Shown piece by piece: positions 1-19,275 of a stretch of DNA of 64,000 nt. The notes under the pieces are model-generated. The model had not been told where the DNA came from and ran no database searches. It was given only the letters and a program-made list of their open reading frames with translations. A program made the position numbers and the translations under genes. The stretch's first letter is position 1. Each line of letters opens with the position of its first letter. Origin of the DNA: Apostichopus japonicus (Eukaryota > Echinodermata > Holothuroidea > Aspidochirotida > Stichopodidae); contig NC_092582.1 in assembly GCF_037975245.1 (NCBI RefSeq), positions 25,150,077 to 25,214,076 on the forward strand, in the 5' to 3' direction.

Positions 1-585
1 GTGATACAAACAATAGAGAAGTGATGCAAACAATAGAGAAGTGATACAAACAATAGAGAAGTGACACAAACAATAAAGAAGTGATACAAACAATAGAGAA
101 GTGATGCAAACAATAGAGAAGTGATGCAAACAATAGAGAAGTGATGCAAACAACAGAGAAGTGATACAAACAATAGAGAAGTGATGCAAACAATAGAGAC
201 GTGATGCAAACAATAGAGACGTGATACAAGCAACAGAGAAGTGATACAAACAACACAGAATTGATACAAACAATAGAGACGTGATGCAAACAATAGAGAC
301 GTGATACAAACAATAGAGAAGTGATGCAAACAACACAGCATTGATGCAAACAACACAGAATTGATAAAAATAGAGAAGTGATACAAACATTAGAGTAGTG
401 ATGCAAACAACACAGAATTGATACAAACAATAGAGAAGTGATACAAACAACAGAAGTGATGCAAACAATAGAGAAGTGATACAAACAACACAGAATTGAT
501 ACAAACAACAGGGAAGTAATGCAAACAACAGATAAGTGATACAAACACTAGAGAAGTGATACAATCAATAGAGAAGTGATTCATA
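1..585. repeat. 20-bp minisatellite at the window edge
   Basis: About 29 tandem copies of a 20-bp unit (GTGATACAAACAATAGAGAA) with single-base variants such as GTGATGCAAACA and CAACACAGAATT. It begins at the first base, so the array probably extends further left. It lies in the last intron of CFAP157 if that gene continues out of the window. Its open frames on the minus strand are repeat artefacts. Confidence 0.95.
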
Positions 586-748
586 AAGAAAATACAAATT
601 GTGTTCAGTGGCAATGAGTGATTTGTATCACACAAATTCCAGGCTTCTAATCATGCTATAGTCCAAAATGAATTAAATTCGGTTGTGTACATTCTACTTA
701 CTGGTAAATATTGCAGCTGAGCTGCCTATTACTCGAGTTAAAACTTAC

Positions 749-8394
<7,646 letters not shown>

Positions 8395-10236
8395 CTTTTA
8401 TAAGTATCTCGTAAAACCTGTCACATTAGAAAAGAAAAATATACCTCACTAATGTTTGCCTCTGTTTTTGTCAGGTGCAAAATCCCTACTAGCCTATATA
8501 GCTAACTTTGGCCAATGGTACTTTTGTAAATTTGGTTTATGAGTCCAGCCTTAGCTTGCTTAAAGCTGTATTAACTTTATTTTCCATTTTACAAAACATG
8601 TGTACACAAACCCGGCATACATCATTTCTTTCAATTTTGTCAGGTTTCCTACAATCACGTTATACTGATACTTCTGAAATCTGACCCACAGATTCTAGCT
8701 TTTTATAAAGAATGATCAAGTTTAAGTCTTGCTTTGTTTGTCAGCAGAACATCCTTCATGTTTTTGTTAGAGTGCTGTACACCCAGTAAATGGATATTGG
8801 GTCATTACTATGGCAGAGTATGATATTTTTTTGTGTGCACCTTTACTAGGCTAGGCCTAGTGGTGCTTGGCACATGGAATGGATGCATATATATGTCAAT
8901 CTAATAATGAATTCCAAGTAGAATTGTACTTATGTTTGTTATTTCTATTTCATTATTTGTATAGATTTACACATTCATGCATTTACTTCCATATATATAC
9001 AAACACATACATAGTACCTAAACGGTCTATATAAAATACACTAGCATAGATGAACATTACAATGTTTATCTAGAGTAGACTAGCCACCGTTTCGGAATGA
9101 GGGAACACATGTTGGTGCACATCTGTACTGTAACTTACACGTGGCTGTATGATACAATAAAGGCAAAGGCATATATTTCATGTAGATGAACCTATCTTTG
9201 TTTAAAAAGTTGTCTTTTTCTGTTGACATGTTTGTAAACACAATTCATTTTGCTCTTTCTTTCAATAAACAAGTGCGTCATTATAATAATATGATTGTAA
9301 GGAACCTGTCAAAACAGAAACGATTCCGGCTATCATGAATGATGATGATATAAGCATTGATTTGTAATTGTTCAAAATGGAATACATTACACTTTCATCA
9401 GTGAAACTGTGAATTCAAAAGCAAGATAGACCAAGGGGAATATAAATGACGTAGACCTATGACACTCTCATTTAAATGTTGGCTACAGTGTTCTAGCCTA
9501 GGCCTAGCAATAGACCCAATCTGTATTACTTGCCGAAATTACATTAACTGGCCCCTGGCCGAACTTCAGTAAAGTTAGGGTAACTTAGAGCGATATCGAT
9601 AATGATAGGCTACTAACCCGTGAACCGCTAATGGACAGGGAATAGAACCGCTAATACTGCGGAGAATATTGCTCTTTTATCGTTTCACATCCTCCAGTAG
9701 AATGAAAACTAACAGTCAAACGAGGAGAAGTCGATCTAGCGCTTGATAACTTAATATAGGATAGAAACTCAACGTTCAATTTCAAGAGCGACTTTTCGTG
9801 CAATCAATACAATTTGTGTGTTATATACACCTGCTATTGTACTTGCAGTGTGTAATGAACGGAACAGTGTACTTGCGCGACAATCAGTAACCAAGGTGAT
9901 GACGTCACCTACAAAAACAAACGAAACTTTGGCATGTTGGCATTGTAATCTTGCGCCCTCTTTTTAGATAGTTTCCTACTTCAAATGATTCCGTGCGTAT
10001 CGTAAAGGGTTAACACATAAGATAATGTTTTATTTTGATCATATGCTTTTCTTTACATTTCAATGTAGCACCGGTGTTGTTCATGGATGTCATTAAATGA
10101 CTGCAAATGACAGCGATAGTTGTTAAAACTAACCAAAACGAAGTAAAAACGTTAACAATTTTGAAAGTGTTTTGAAAAACGGTTCTCATGATAAGAGCTA
10201 TAGACCACACCTAATGTGAGTTTAGTAATGAATACG
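8395..10236. other. CFAP157 upstream region
   Basis: No protein-coding gene is seen. The region holds the presumed 5' leader and first intron of CFAP157 and candidate promoter sites near 9.9 kb. A perfect forkhead-type word GTAAACA is at 9234-9240, a point of interest only because FOXJ1 drives CFAP157 in mouse. One such word is expected by chance in a few kilobases. Confidence 0.5.
9887..9907. promoter_or_regulatory. X-box-like site fused to a CRE palindrome
   Basis: 9887-9900 reads GTAACCAAGGTGAT, one mismatch from the RFX X-box consensus GTNRCC-N2-GGYNAC. 9900-9907 is the perfect CRE/ATF palindrome TGACGTCA. X-boxes are typical of cilium gene promoters, and CFAP157 starts about 1.5 kb away on the minus strand with a probable non-coding first exon. 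Placement as its promoter is inference. Confidence 0.45.
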
Positions 10237-10498
10237 TATGTATTTATGTATTTTAGATCCTCCTGCAAGCAGGAACTCGCGAAGAAGCCTCATTGGCTTA
10301 TCAAAGCCGCAAGCTGACCGAAGTCAGCCTCTTACATTCATATTTAACGTCAATGGTTGTGAATTGTCAATTGTCAACAACTCTGTAACTGGACGACATA
10401 CATTAATCTTGGAGTGACTCGAACCGGGGACCTTATGATTGGAAGGCACCGGCGACACTAAACACTATGCAACACTAAACAGCGACGGTGTCAGCGGC
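10237..10498 (-). mobile_element. tRNA-derived SINE (family B), near full length
   Basis: On the minus strand it runs from a tRNA-like head (B box GGTTCGAGTCACTC near 10425) through GAATTGTCAATTGTCAACAA (reverse orientation) to a tail with AAGCCAATGAGGCTTCTTC and GAGTTCCTGCTTGCAGGAGG. Related copies are at 2107-2240 and 43255-43495. Confidence 0.83.
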
Positions 10499-10540
10499 AT
10501 AACACATGTATACTCAAGTTTTAATTTTTGATTACAAATT

Positions 10541-10660
10541 TGAGTTAAAATGTTGAATTGGAAGCCACCCGACGTGAAGTTGTTATCCATAAACCCACGT
10601 GGGCTTCTCCCACATTAGTGGTCGTAATAGTAACTGCCTCGTGGCCTGTATTTATTATTT
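10541..10660 (+). mobile_element. SINE fragment (family C), 3' half
   Basis: It shares AATTTGAGTTAAAATGTTGAA-type sequence, GGAAGCCACC, GTTGTTATCCATAA and CTTCTCCCACATTAGTG with the 3' half of the copy at 7769-8090. The tRNA-like head is absent. Confidence 0.75.
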
Positions 10661-13075
10661 AGCTCCCAGCCTCCATGATCATGTGAGAATAGTAATGCAT
10701 TGGTAAGGTACACACTATACACTTATCCTGTTAGATAGTAGTAGGCTGTACTAAAAGGGATACTGGTTGTTTTCCCCTCGACTTCATTCTTCCACTATGT
10801 TAGGTTTTATCACTAAAAAACTATTTTCATATCATAGGACGTTGAAAGCGATATCCTTGCTGAATTGAATATACAATAAAGATAGTAAGTTCGTCTTCCT
10901 TGGTTCAGCTTCATCGAAAGTCAGTTGTAACTTGAGCTAACTGTTAGTACCCTGGGTGAGGCTGGGTCTTAGTATAATATTAGTAGCCTAGTCAGAGACA
11001 TAGTTCTAATAATGTTAGGCTATCAGGCCTAGTCAGAGAGAGATTGTGAAGATGACCGAAGGTCTGTGATACCAAGTGTAGTATTATGGGAGGCCATAGG
11101 CTAGGTTTTCAGGTTTATTGCTGTTTTCACTATAGTCTGCTAGTCGCATTGACGATCAGCTGTTCTTCGAGCAAGGAGAGCTTTATTGGTACTGAATATG
11201 CATACTTTATGCGTTCTCTCATTGGCTTGTTTAAATAAAGAGGCACGGCGTAACAGAATACATAAATGAAATCCGCCTTGGCGGATAATTGTGGATACTT
11301 TCGATCATTGATTTCTTAATTATAAGGAAACGGTTTTGGCAAAATTAGCTTGGTGAAACCTCATTGTCATGGTTCGTCAGATAATCCGCTTTAAACGAAG
11401 TTCCGTTTTTTTAATGTGAAAGTTTAATGTATTTCCATTTTCCAAACGCACGGTTACTTTTCATTAATTACAAGAGTTTGCCAAAAATAAATAGGCCTAC
11501 TAGTATTCAATGGAAACAAAATGCTATGCTATTTTTTTGATTATGGTCGGGCGAAGGTTATCATTTTTTTGCGAAACATTGCGTATGATTTTGCAAGCCC
11601 TGGCAACAAAGGTAATAAGGCAGCGCCTTTCCAGTATACGTGGTCAATGTGGTCTTGATTAACAAGATTTTCCAACAATAAGGTTACACGTGTATTGCTG
11701 CTAAGTTGATAGGCTTCTTTGTGCACGTATTTAAGAAAATATGGATTTCCTTACATTTAATCTGTAAGATTTTGCCTGAGAGGTAGTTTAGCATTCTAAT
11801 TAGAGTAGCCAACGTTAGCAATAGATTTTGAAATATTTCGCTGTTGACTGTCTAGGCTCAAATGGAGATATATTGCATTGAATAAATCTCGGACAAAGAC
11901 GACACAGGTTTAGCATTTTCGTTGAGGCGAATAGTTTACAAATATGTGTTAACGGTTTTCAAATGTGCGAATAGTCTTGTGAATGTCTTACAATGTTTAC
12001 TAGTGTGTAGTGTTCTCTATAAATGAGGATCTTCGTTCTTTCTTAGTTTTTCTGCTATTAAAGAGAAAGGAGCAGAAGAACCCTCTCAGAAGAAAATGTC
12101 ATTGCGGCCATAATGAATGATACAATTTCGTTGGAATCCCAAATGAGTTTTCAATTAATGTCACCGTTGTATCTGACCATATATAATGCTGAAACAATCT
12201 GCTAGATTAACATTCCGATAGTTAATGACACAGAGGCGTCAATCATGGCGGGGGGGGGGGGATAGGATAGGGGAAACGTCGCCCACTTTCTAAAGGGTTG
12301 GATATATTAAATGTCTCCCTACTCCCCCCTCCCCCCCCCCAGGGTTTAGTGACTGACTCGTGTATGCGCTAGGACTATCAGGCTCATAATGACTTTTTTT
12401 ATCTCATAAAGTGAGGTCAAAAATTTGGCTATGAGATAAGTAGTTTTATTCTTATATTCTCAATTCCCCGATGGAAAATAAAACCTTTTCAAATGGGTTG
12501 AAAAAGGGAATAACGGATTTCATTAATAGCAGAATGAGGAACCGCGCCCGTACACTTGCTGATGTTATCTGCTAAGCCATCAGAGAATGAAAGCCCGCGC
12601 AGCATTCGCTAATCTCCTTTCCATACTCTAGTGGTATCTCGCAAGCAAGTTGGCTTGTGAATGTATACATGGTTTAACATTGGTATGTTTTAGGAGGTAT
12701 ACGCGTGCTGTCTGTATCAGTTCAACCGCGAGAGGTGACATTTCGAGTGTTGTTTTTGCTTTGCGATCGGGTTGGTGAGTGAGAAGATAGGGCTATATAT
12801 GCTTCAGTATCGAGTATAAAAGAAGGTAAGTAACGTTCCCATAGTAATTATCGGATGTCACGCCTGCATTAGCCTAGGATTGATAAATTTAAGGATAATA
12901 TAAGACTAGCAAATTGAAAATAGACCAAAATGAGAGGAATGTACAGATTGAATTGCATGTCATTGTATTCAGAGAGACTTTAGCTGAAGCTAGACTTTTG
13001 TATAAAAGCTTGACTCTTCAGTAGATGGCAGTGGTGATATATACATCAAAGAAACAGAAACTTTATAGTATAGCC
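10661..13075. other. Gene-poor interval
   Basis: No coding region is supported. Poly-G and poly-C tracts flank 12245-12345. At 12700-12830 there is a promoter or exon-like stretch ending in AGAAG/GTAAGT (donor at 12826), which could be an untranslated first exon of the plus-strand EGF gene. That link is speculative. Confidence 0.4.
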
Positions 13076-13082
13076 TAAGCGG

Positions 13083-13430
13083 GGTAGGAGCCGGGGGGGG
13101 GGGGCACTGGGGAACGTGCCCCACTCTGTTCCAAAATAGCAAATGTGCCCTACTGGCAAATAAAATGTGCCCCTCTTGATGAAGAACTGTCTTTTGGATA
13201 TCTTAAGCCTTTGTTAATTTTAATATTTTATTTTAATTATTCACGTGCACCATAAATTGTATTGATAGCATACGGTACTAACACATCATAGCCTATATAT
13301 TTAAGTGATATGGCCGGTGTGTATCGGTTTATATCATATAACGGGTGGTGGGTGTGGAATGAAAAGTGCCCCTCTGATGTTGTGCCCCCCCCCCCACTTT
13401 TTGGAAGCTTCCTACCCCCCCCCCCCCCGT
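13083..13430. mobile_element. Possible short inverted-repeat element with poly-G/poly-C ends
   Basis: The left end GGGGTAGGAGCC is followed by a G run. The right end reversed reads GGGGTAGGAAGCTTCC followed by a G run. The interior repeats words such as GTGCCC. It is similar in style to the other G/C-ended elements here. No clear target duplication is visible because the flanks are homopolymeric. Confidence 0.4.
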
Positions 13431-14649
13431 GTAGCATGTTGTATATCACGTTAAAGCAATATAACACTGTATCTCAATTATGTAATGCATTGAGTTTGGT
13501 GCGCAATGCCACTCATGATAGGTTTTAAGTGTTTTTGAGAAAAATTATATATTTCGTAGGAGTTTCGAGACAGATACATATATGCTGCTAAGACCGGGTG
13601 TATAAGCTGCTATTCATGATTTTATACCAGATACTCATTATACTGTAAGTTTATAGTTTAGCATAGTTATGTTCTTATGATTTTTTTAATATTTTATTTA
13701 TGATCAAGTTAATTGATGCCAGGTATCTATAGTTTATATGTTTTTATGTTTCCGATAAAGTGAATGTGCGCAGATATATACCTAACGGTGCTTTTCAAAT
13801 GTACTTATGATACCATATGTGTACATGTTGTAGTCTTGTATAGATATCCGTATAACAAGATGATCGTATATTCTTGTGTGCAAAAGTTCAACAGAATGTT
13901 TCCGTTATTTGTTTTAAGTTCAATTTTTGTAATCATTATTATTGACCCTAAGTTACACCCGGATGTTAAATAGAGAAGTTTTCTTAATCTAGGTCTATTC
14001 ACTTGACAGATGTGACTTTGGTTCAATTACATTTATAACTGACATCGATCCAGGGACCAAACAGAAGCAAACTTGAGGATTTGTAGATGTGAGTCCGACC
14101 CCTGGATCCCGCTGGTGCTTCGCCCCTGGACCCCACCCAGTAACGGTTTTTCTCCAAGGCGCACACTTCTTCAATTTTATCCATGTTCAGTCATTTATGT
14201 CCCCACCCCGCCCCCCCCCCCCCCCACTCTTCCATATGGATTAACGCCCCTTGATATGCACAACTTACTATTGTGAGGCTCACGTTGTTATTCAATCGAA
14301 TGTACAAATCGATTGATCATAAAGAACCGACCTTCACCCACTTCTCTTGTTTTGAAATAAAGAGTTCATCTTGAGGAACTGCCGCATGCATGTGACACTC
14401 TTCAATTTCAGAATTTGTGGTCTAACTGTTAATAACTTACTTTGAAAACATTAACTATGTATAAGCTTTGGCACCAACCAATTTTAATCTCAATGCTGAT
14501 TTTGTGCTCATTATAGGCAACACGTGATATTATACCTTCCCACATGCTACTTATTTCACTTACAATTGCAAACTGTGAGGGGAGGGAGGGTGGAGGGGAG
14601 GGAGGCATTGTAAAAACCCATGTCGTGAGATCGAATGGTTTTTAAAAAG

Positions 14650-15145
14650 CGTTGATGGTAACATACACGAATGTTATGAACTTGTATTACTCACATGTAG
14701 TTCTGTGACATGCACGAATGTTATGAACGGTTATTACTCACATGTAGTTGTTCTGTAACAATCACGAATGTTATGAGCGGTTATTACTCACATGTAGTTG
14801 TTCTGTAACATGCACGAATGTTATGAGCCGTTATTACTCATATGTAGTTCTGTAACAATCACGAATGTTATGAGCGGCTATTACTCACATGTAGTTATGT
14901 AACATACACGAATGTTATGAACGGTTATTACTCACATGTAGTTGTTCTGTAACATGCACGAATGTTATGAGCCGTTATTACTCACATGTAGTTCTGTAAC
15001 ATACACGAATGTTATGAGCGGTTATTACTCACATGTAGTTATGTAACATACACGAATGTTATGAACGGTTATTACTCACATGTAGTTGTTCTGTAACATG
15101 CACGAATGTTATGAGCGGTTATTACTCACATGTAGTTCTGTAATC
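14650..15145. repeat. 46-50-bp minisatellite
   Basis: About ten copies of a unit containing CACGAATGTTATGAGCGG, TTATTACTCACATGTAG and GTTCTGTAACAT. Unit length varies because a TTG triplet or similar is gained or lost in GTAGTTGTTCTG. Confidence 0.93.
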
Positions 15146-15778
15146 CCTGATAAAAACGTGTCCACAAATGATACTTGTAAGTTAATTAATGTATGCGGGT
15201 TGTGGAGCCGATGAGTAGGGACGGGGGTGGGGGAGGGGTTGCAATATGACGTCAAATATAATGTACATTATGTTGTACACTGAGACAGCAGAGATAACTT
15301 TGATATCTTGTGAACTATAAGTTTAATCTTCCGTTCAATGCACTTTCATAACATCATCAGCAATTAATATACCTCTTACATGAATCTAAACATGATTGTA
15401 ACATTTGGATTCAGCAATAAATCCTGTAAGGCAATTTGTTTCGGTAACTATATCATTATAACTCCATTTTAATTGAATTGAAATTGAAATTCTCATATGA
15501 GCATTTACGAAATATAGCATAGATATAAAATGATGACTAATTGAAACAAACCTCATTGTTGCTTAATAATAACACTTAATAAAGCAAAACTAATTGACAA
15601 CCCTAATGGCCGTGGAGATCAAACCGAAAAGATACAGAGACAAAGCCGTGATATAAATTCACAAAAATCACAAAAGAAACAAAAAGCAAATAAAAAAGCC
15701 AACATGTACGGAACTTTGTGTCCTTACTATCTAGTTCCCATGGGAGTCACCCTGGCAGTTAGCAGCTAACCTTATTGT

Positions 15779-15797
15779 AGTGCGCATGCGCGCTACA
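15779..15797. promoter_or_regulatory. NRF1-type palindromic site
   Basis: TGCGCATGCGCG at 15781-15792 matches the NRF1 consensus (YGCGCAYGCGCR) and sits in a longer imperfect palindrome, GTAGTGCGCATGCGCGCTAC. NRF1 sites mark many animal promoters, but no transcript start or exon is evident next to this one. Confidence 0.4.
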
Positions 15798-16289
15798 ATA
15801 CTAACATTACTAGCCAAGTGAACGATACCTACATGACTGGACGTTGAAACTTAAATTTTCATATAGTTTCTGTACCTTTGCAGTTTCAGAGTGTAGCGGC
15901 GTAGCCAACTAAATTCTGAGCCTGTCACGGCGCTCACAAACGCCCTCATTTTGTATATATAGGCACCTACATGACTATACTCCCTGGTGTGGTGTTGTCC
16001 GCCCAAAAATTAACACCAAGAACAACTGAAAGTTCTTCCTGAATACTGCAAGCACTCCACGCGCGCTTCAATACGTATTTGCAGGCAAATGCAGTTCTAG
16101 TTGTTTACTATATTTATTCCCACTTTATAGATAAAGAGCGAGTTATCTCAACAGAGGTTTCAAGTAATAAAAGATTTGGCGTGAAACTGAGTTTGTATCT
16201 TCAATACATTTTACATCTATCTCTTTGTGTTCGCCATGCTCATTAACCTGTCTGTATTCTGTGCGTATTTTTGTCCCTTCTGTTACTTT

Positions 16290-16442
16290 TAATTGTCATT
16301 TAGCATTTGAAGAAGATCCTGCTAGGATCGAAACGTCAGGCCAACTTACTTTTACACATTCTCCTACACAGGCTCTCTATAAGCAGTTTGCTAACAGTTT
16401 TATTCTATTTTTATTTATTTTTATTTCAATAAATATTTCTTA
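16290..16442 (+). mobile_element. Possible Penelope-like element end with hammerhead-like core
   Basis: TTGAAGA is followed by a 5-bp hairpin GATCC-TGCTA-GGATC and GAAAC at about 16309-16336. This is the order CUGANGA - stem II - GAAA of a hammerhead ribozyme with a C-to-U change at its first base. The segment then carries AGCAGTTTGCTAACAG and ends with AATAAA (16427-16432). Hammerhead motifs are known in Penelope-like retroelements. The family call here is inferred. Confidence 0.4.
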
Positions 16443-16444
16443 AA

Positions 16445-17541
16445 GATCGAGAACGGGAGAGAATTTCGTGAATGACCACTACACCGCCCACCTCCATATA
16501 CACTTTACACCATTGCCACAAAACAACAACCAAAAAGCACTGAATTATCTGTCAAATCTGAAGTTTTATTCGTATGGCATGCCGTTTTGGTATAAATGTC
16601 AATCTTTTATCTTTTAAATGATTTCAACACGAACATTTACAATTTGCATGTATCATTCATTACTTAACGTTAACGATTACGGTATATGTTCGTAAACTTT
16701 TAAGACGATGTGGGACGTAAATGTAAAGATTAGCATAACGAATAATACTAGACTGAAGAGAGTAACCGTTGTATTCAGTTTTAATTAAGCAATAGTGGTT
16801 TTGTATAGGCCTACGCGTGAAATAACATAGAACCAATAGGGATATGTACAATACAACATACATGCAGGCACATCGGGACTTTGAAATAAATTGTAATTTA
16901 AGAAAAACACAAATTGCCCTCGATTAGCCCAAAAACCAGTAAATGATGCGATGTTATCCATCCATAAAATGCTCCAAAACCATATAAAACATTGATAAAA
17001 TATATATTTACATTTTTTGGCATAATACCGTTTTTAGAGTCATGTTTGTAACGGCCCGATCTTTAACGGGCTATAACTGCCATGCCACACATTATTTAAC
17101 AATTGCATGAATCGGTGAAATAACATGGTAATTACCGTTTGATTGCAATAACGCACCTTCGGCACACTAATTTGCATATAGCATATACTGTATTAGTGTT
17201 GACTGCATTTATCAAAGGGTTAAACCACTGTAACAATGCGACGTCGATTCTTAACTATTTGCACATGAACTGCTATATATTGTTCATTGTATCGAATACA
17301 CTGATTATGTAATTAATATATATATGTATACAGATTTTAGCTGATTGTCTAATACCGGTATTTATAACTATATACTCAACTTTAAAATGCAGTGTATTAA
17401 ATTGGTAAAAGTAGGATTAACGGAAAACCAGGTGTAGGTTATAATCACTTTTCAAAGAACTCCCAATACTGGATTTGACATCACACGTACTAATGATGAT
17501 GCACATTAAATAAGCCCATCTGTAAGTTCCGTTACATATAA
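16445..17541. other. AT-rich interval without recognisable features
   Basis: I see no exon, element or array. Only short AT-rich runs are present. Confidence 0.5.
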
Positions 17542-17820
17542 ATGGATATAGGCTTTGAGGGTGTATCATACTACACGGTGAACCTCTTCGGTTTATTGGA
17601 GGAAGGGGACGTGGTGGGGGTCCAGGTTTATAACTTTCTTAGGGAGGGGGAAGGCAGTTCTGTATTTATTTCAGCGATTGTTGAGCATGGAGAGTATCGA
17701 TTTATAACGGATATAAACGAACAGACATACACTAAGGCAGGTGGCTACCGTACAGGTAACGTATACGTTAAGGCGTTGCCACGTGGCACTTGTATGCCTA
17801 TACATGCCTCGGGTTTATAA
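17542..17820 (+). CDS. Unrecognised 92-residue open frame
   Basis: An ATG directly after an in-frame TAA opens 92 codons in otherwise AT-rich DNA. The product is acidic and Gly/Val/Tyr-rich in its first half (LLEEGDVVGVQVYNFLREGE), then has ITDINEQTYTKAGGYRTGNV. The LxEGDxVxVQV pattern is faintly like the late strands of C1q/TNF-type beta domains, but I do not claim that family. No signal peptide or clear splice sites flank it. It could be a lone small gene, a terminal exon, a retrocopy remnant or chance. Confidence 0.25.
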   Translation: MDIGFEGVSYYTVNLFGLLEEGDVVGVQVYNFLREGEGSSVFISAIVEHGEYRFITDINEQTYTKAGGYRTGNVYVKALPRGTCMPIHASGL

Positions 17821-19031
17821 AATCTAATTGACTGCGAGAATTTATCCGTTGCCCTGACACTTTTGATATTGTGGGAATTAAACTGGCAGTAAACTATTAA
17901 CCTATTGACATTTAAAGGACTATACATGATAATAATTTCCTTTAATCCACGCACCTGTGAGATAAAGCAGTGTTTGTATAATTCACGGATCAGACACAAT
18001 AACCTTACAACTTGAGGTCCGTATAACTATATAGTACCATATATATATATACCCATTAATGTGTCTGTATTCTACATTGCGTTCTTCTTATTGTGTATTA
18101 TACGGATTAATATGATGATTATAGTTTTACTCCCCAACTCTTTTATCCGCACGAACGCCAACTGCTTCCAAATTTGAGATATATTAAAAATAGAAAGAAG
18201 ACCCTCAAAGCGAGAGAGTAACTTTCCCACGGTCGTGTTACATCATGTATGCCGGTTATGCACACGACTACGTATTCACCTGTACAATTATTATAAAAGA
18301 ACGCTTGTGTCATTTAGATTATGCCAGATATAACCAGGGAGTTCCATAACAACTCCCTGATATAACACCGATAAAAGAACCTTTATAAAGTCGAATTATA
18401 TTGAGGGAACGAGTGTCGTCTGCAATTAAATCGCAGTAATAGAAGCGGGAACGAAAATGGACGGTAAAAAGCGGGTGAAGTGATTGCGTAATGTAACGCA
18501 CGCAGAGCCGTCATTTATTAGTGGAATTTTGTAAGAGAAAGTACCTGAGTGCGGTTGTGTGGGGAAAGAATTGCTTCAGTACATGTTAAATAATAATACA
18601 TATTTATAATAATACATATATAAGGGTGAAAGGGTTGCGTAAGCCAGAATTTTAGTATCGATATGTTTAAGAAAAAAAGATAAATTTTGAAAATGTTGGT
18701 ATTGGTTTTTTTTAAAAAATGTTTAATTTGTTTGTAGATATTCACATTTAAATTAGTTAATACTCTGCAACGCTCCTTTAAGGCTCCAAACAGTGACCAC
18801 GTCGGTTCCTCGGTGTCGGTCTAAATGTTAAGGTTTATCCCTTGTTCATTCATACTTAGTAAAGATTCGTAAATCCTATTGGTCCATTCAGGTCAGCTGA
18901 CCGTGGTTAATCCTGTGAGTAACGCACGGTAAAATTACGGGGCATCACTTTAATAAATCTTTGGTTATATGTAACCAAAAATGTTTTGTTTTATGATTTC
19001 CCCCCACACAAATGGTAGTGTATGAATGAAC
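17821..19031. other. Interval without a gene
   Basis: No coding feature is supported. A partial copy of the fold-back element arm (TTAATCCTGTGAGTAACGCA) occurs at 18908-18930, about 125 bp before the complete one. Confidence 0.5.
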
Positions 19032-19197
19032 GGGGTTAATCAACGGTCTAGCGTGCGTTACTCACATGATTAATGCACTCCGGGTGTTAATGCTATCGCT
19101 GGATGCACTCGGGCTCCGCCCTCGTGCATCGCTTGCATTATCCCCCGATCGTGCATTAATCCTGTGAGTAACGCACGCTAGACCGTTGTTTAACCCC
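19032..19197. mobile_element. Fold-back (MITE-like) inverted-repeat element
   Basis: Arms 19032-19078 and 19151-19197 are reverse complements over 47 bp with two mismatches. They include AACGGTCTAGCGTGCGTTAC. The loop itself holds a second palindrome around 19103-19131 (GATGCAC ... GTGCATC with GGGC/GCCC inside). The whole 166-bp segment can form a near-continuous hairpin and codes for nothing. Confidence 0.85.
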
Positions 19198-19205
19198 TTA
19201 TTTAT

Positions 19206-19275
19206 CAATTCAAATAAAATATACCCAAAATAAAATATACCCAAAATAAAATATACCCAAAATAAAATATACCCC
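19206..19275. repeat. 15-bp tandem repeat
   Basis: Four copies of AATAAAATATACCCA, the last with an extra C, directly after the fold-back element. Confidence 0.9.
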
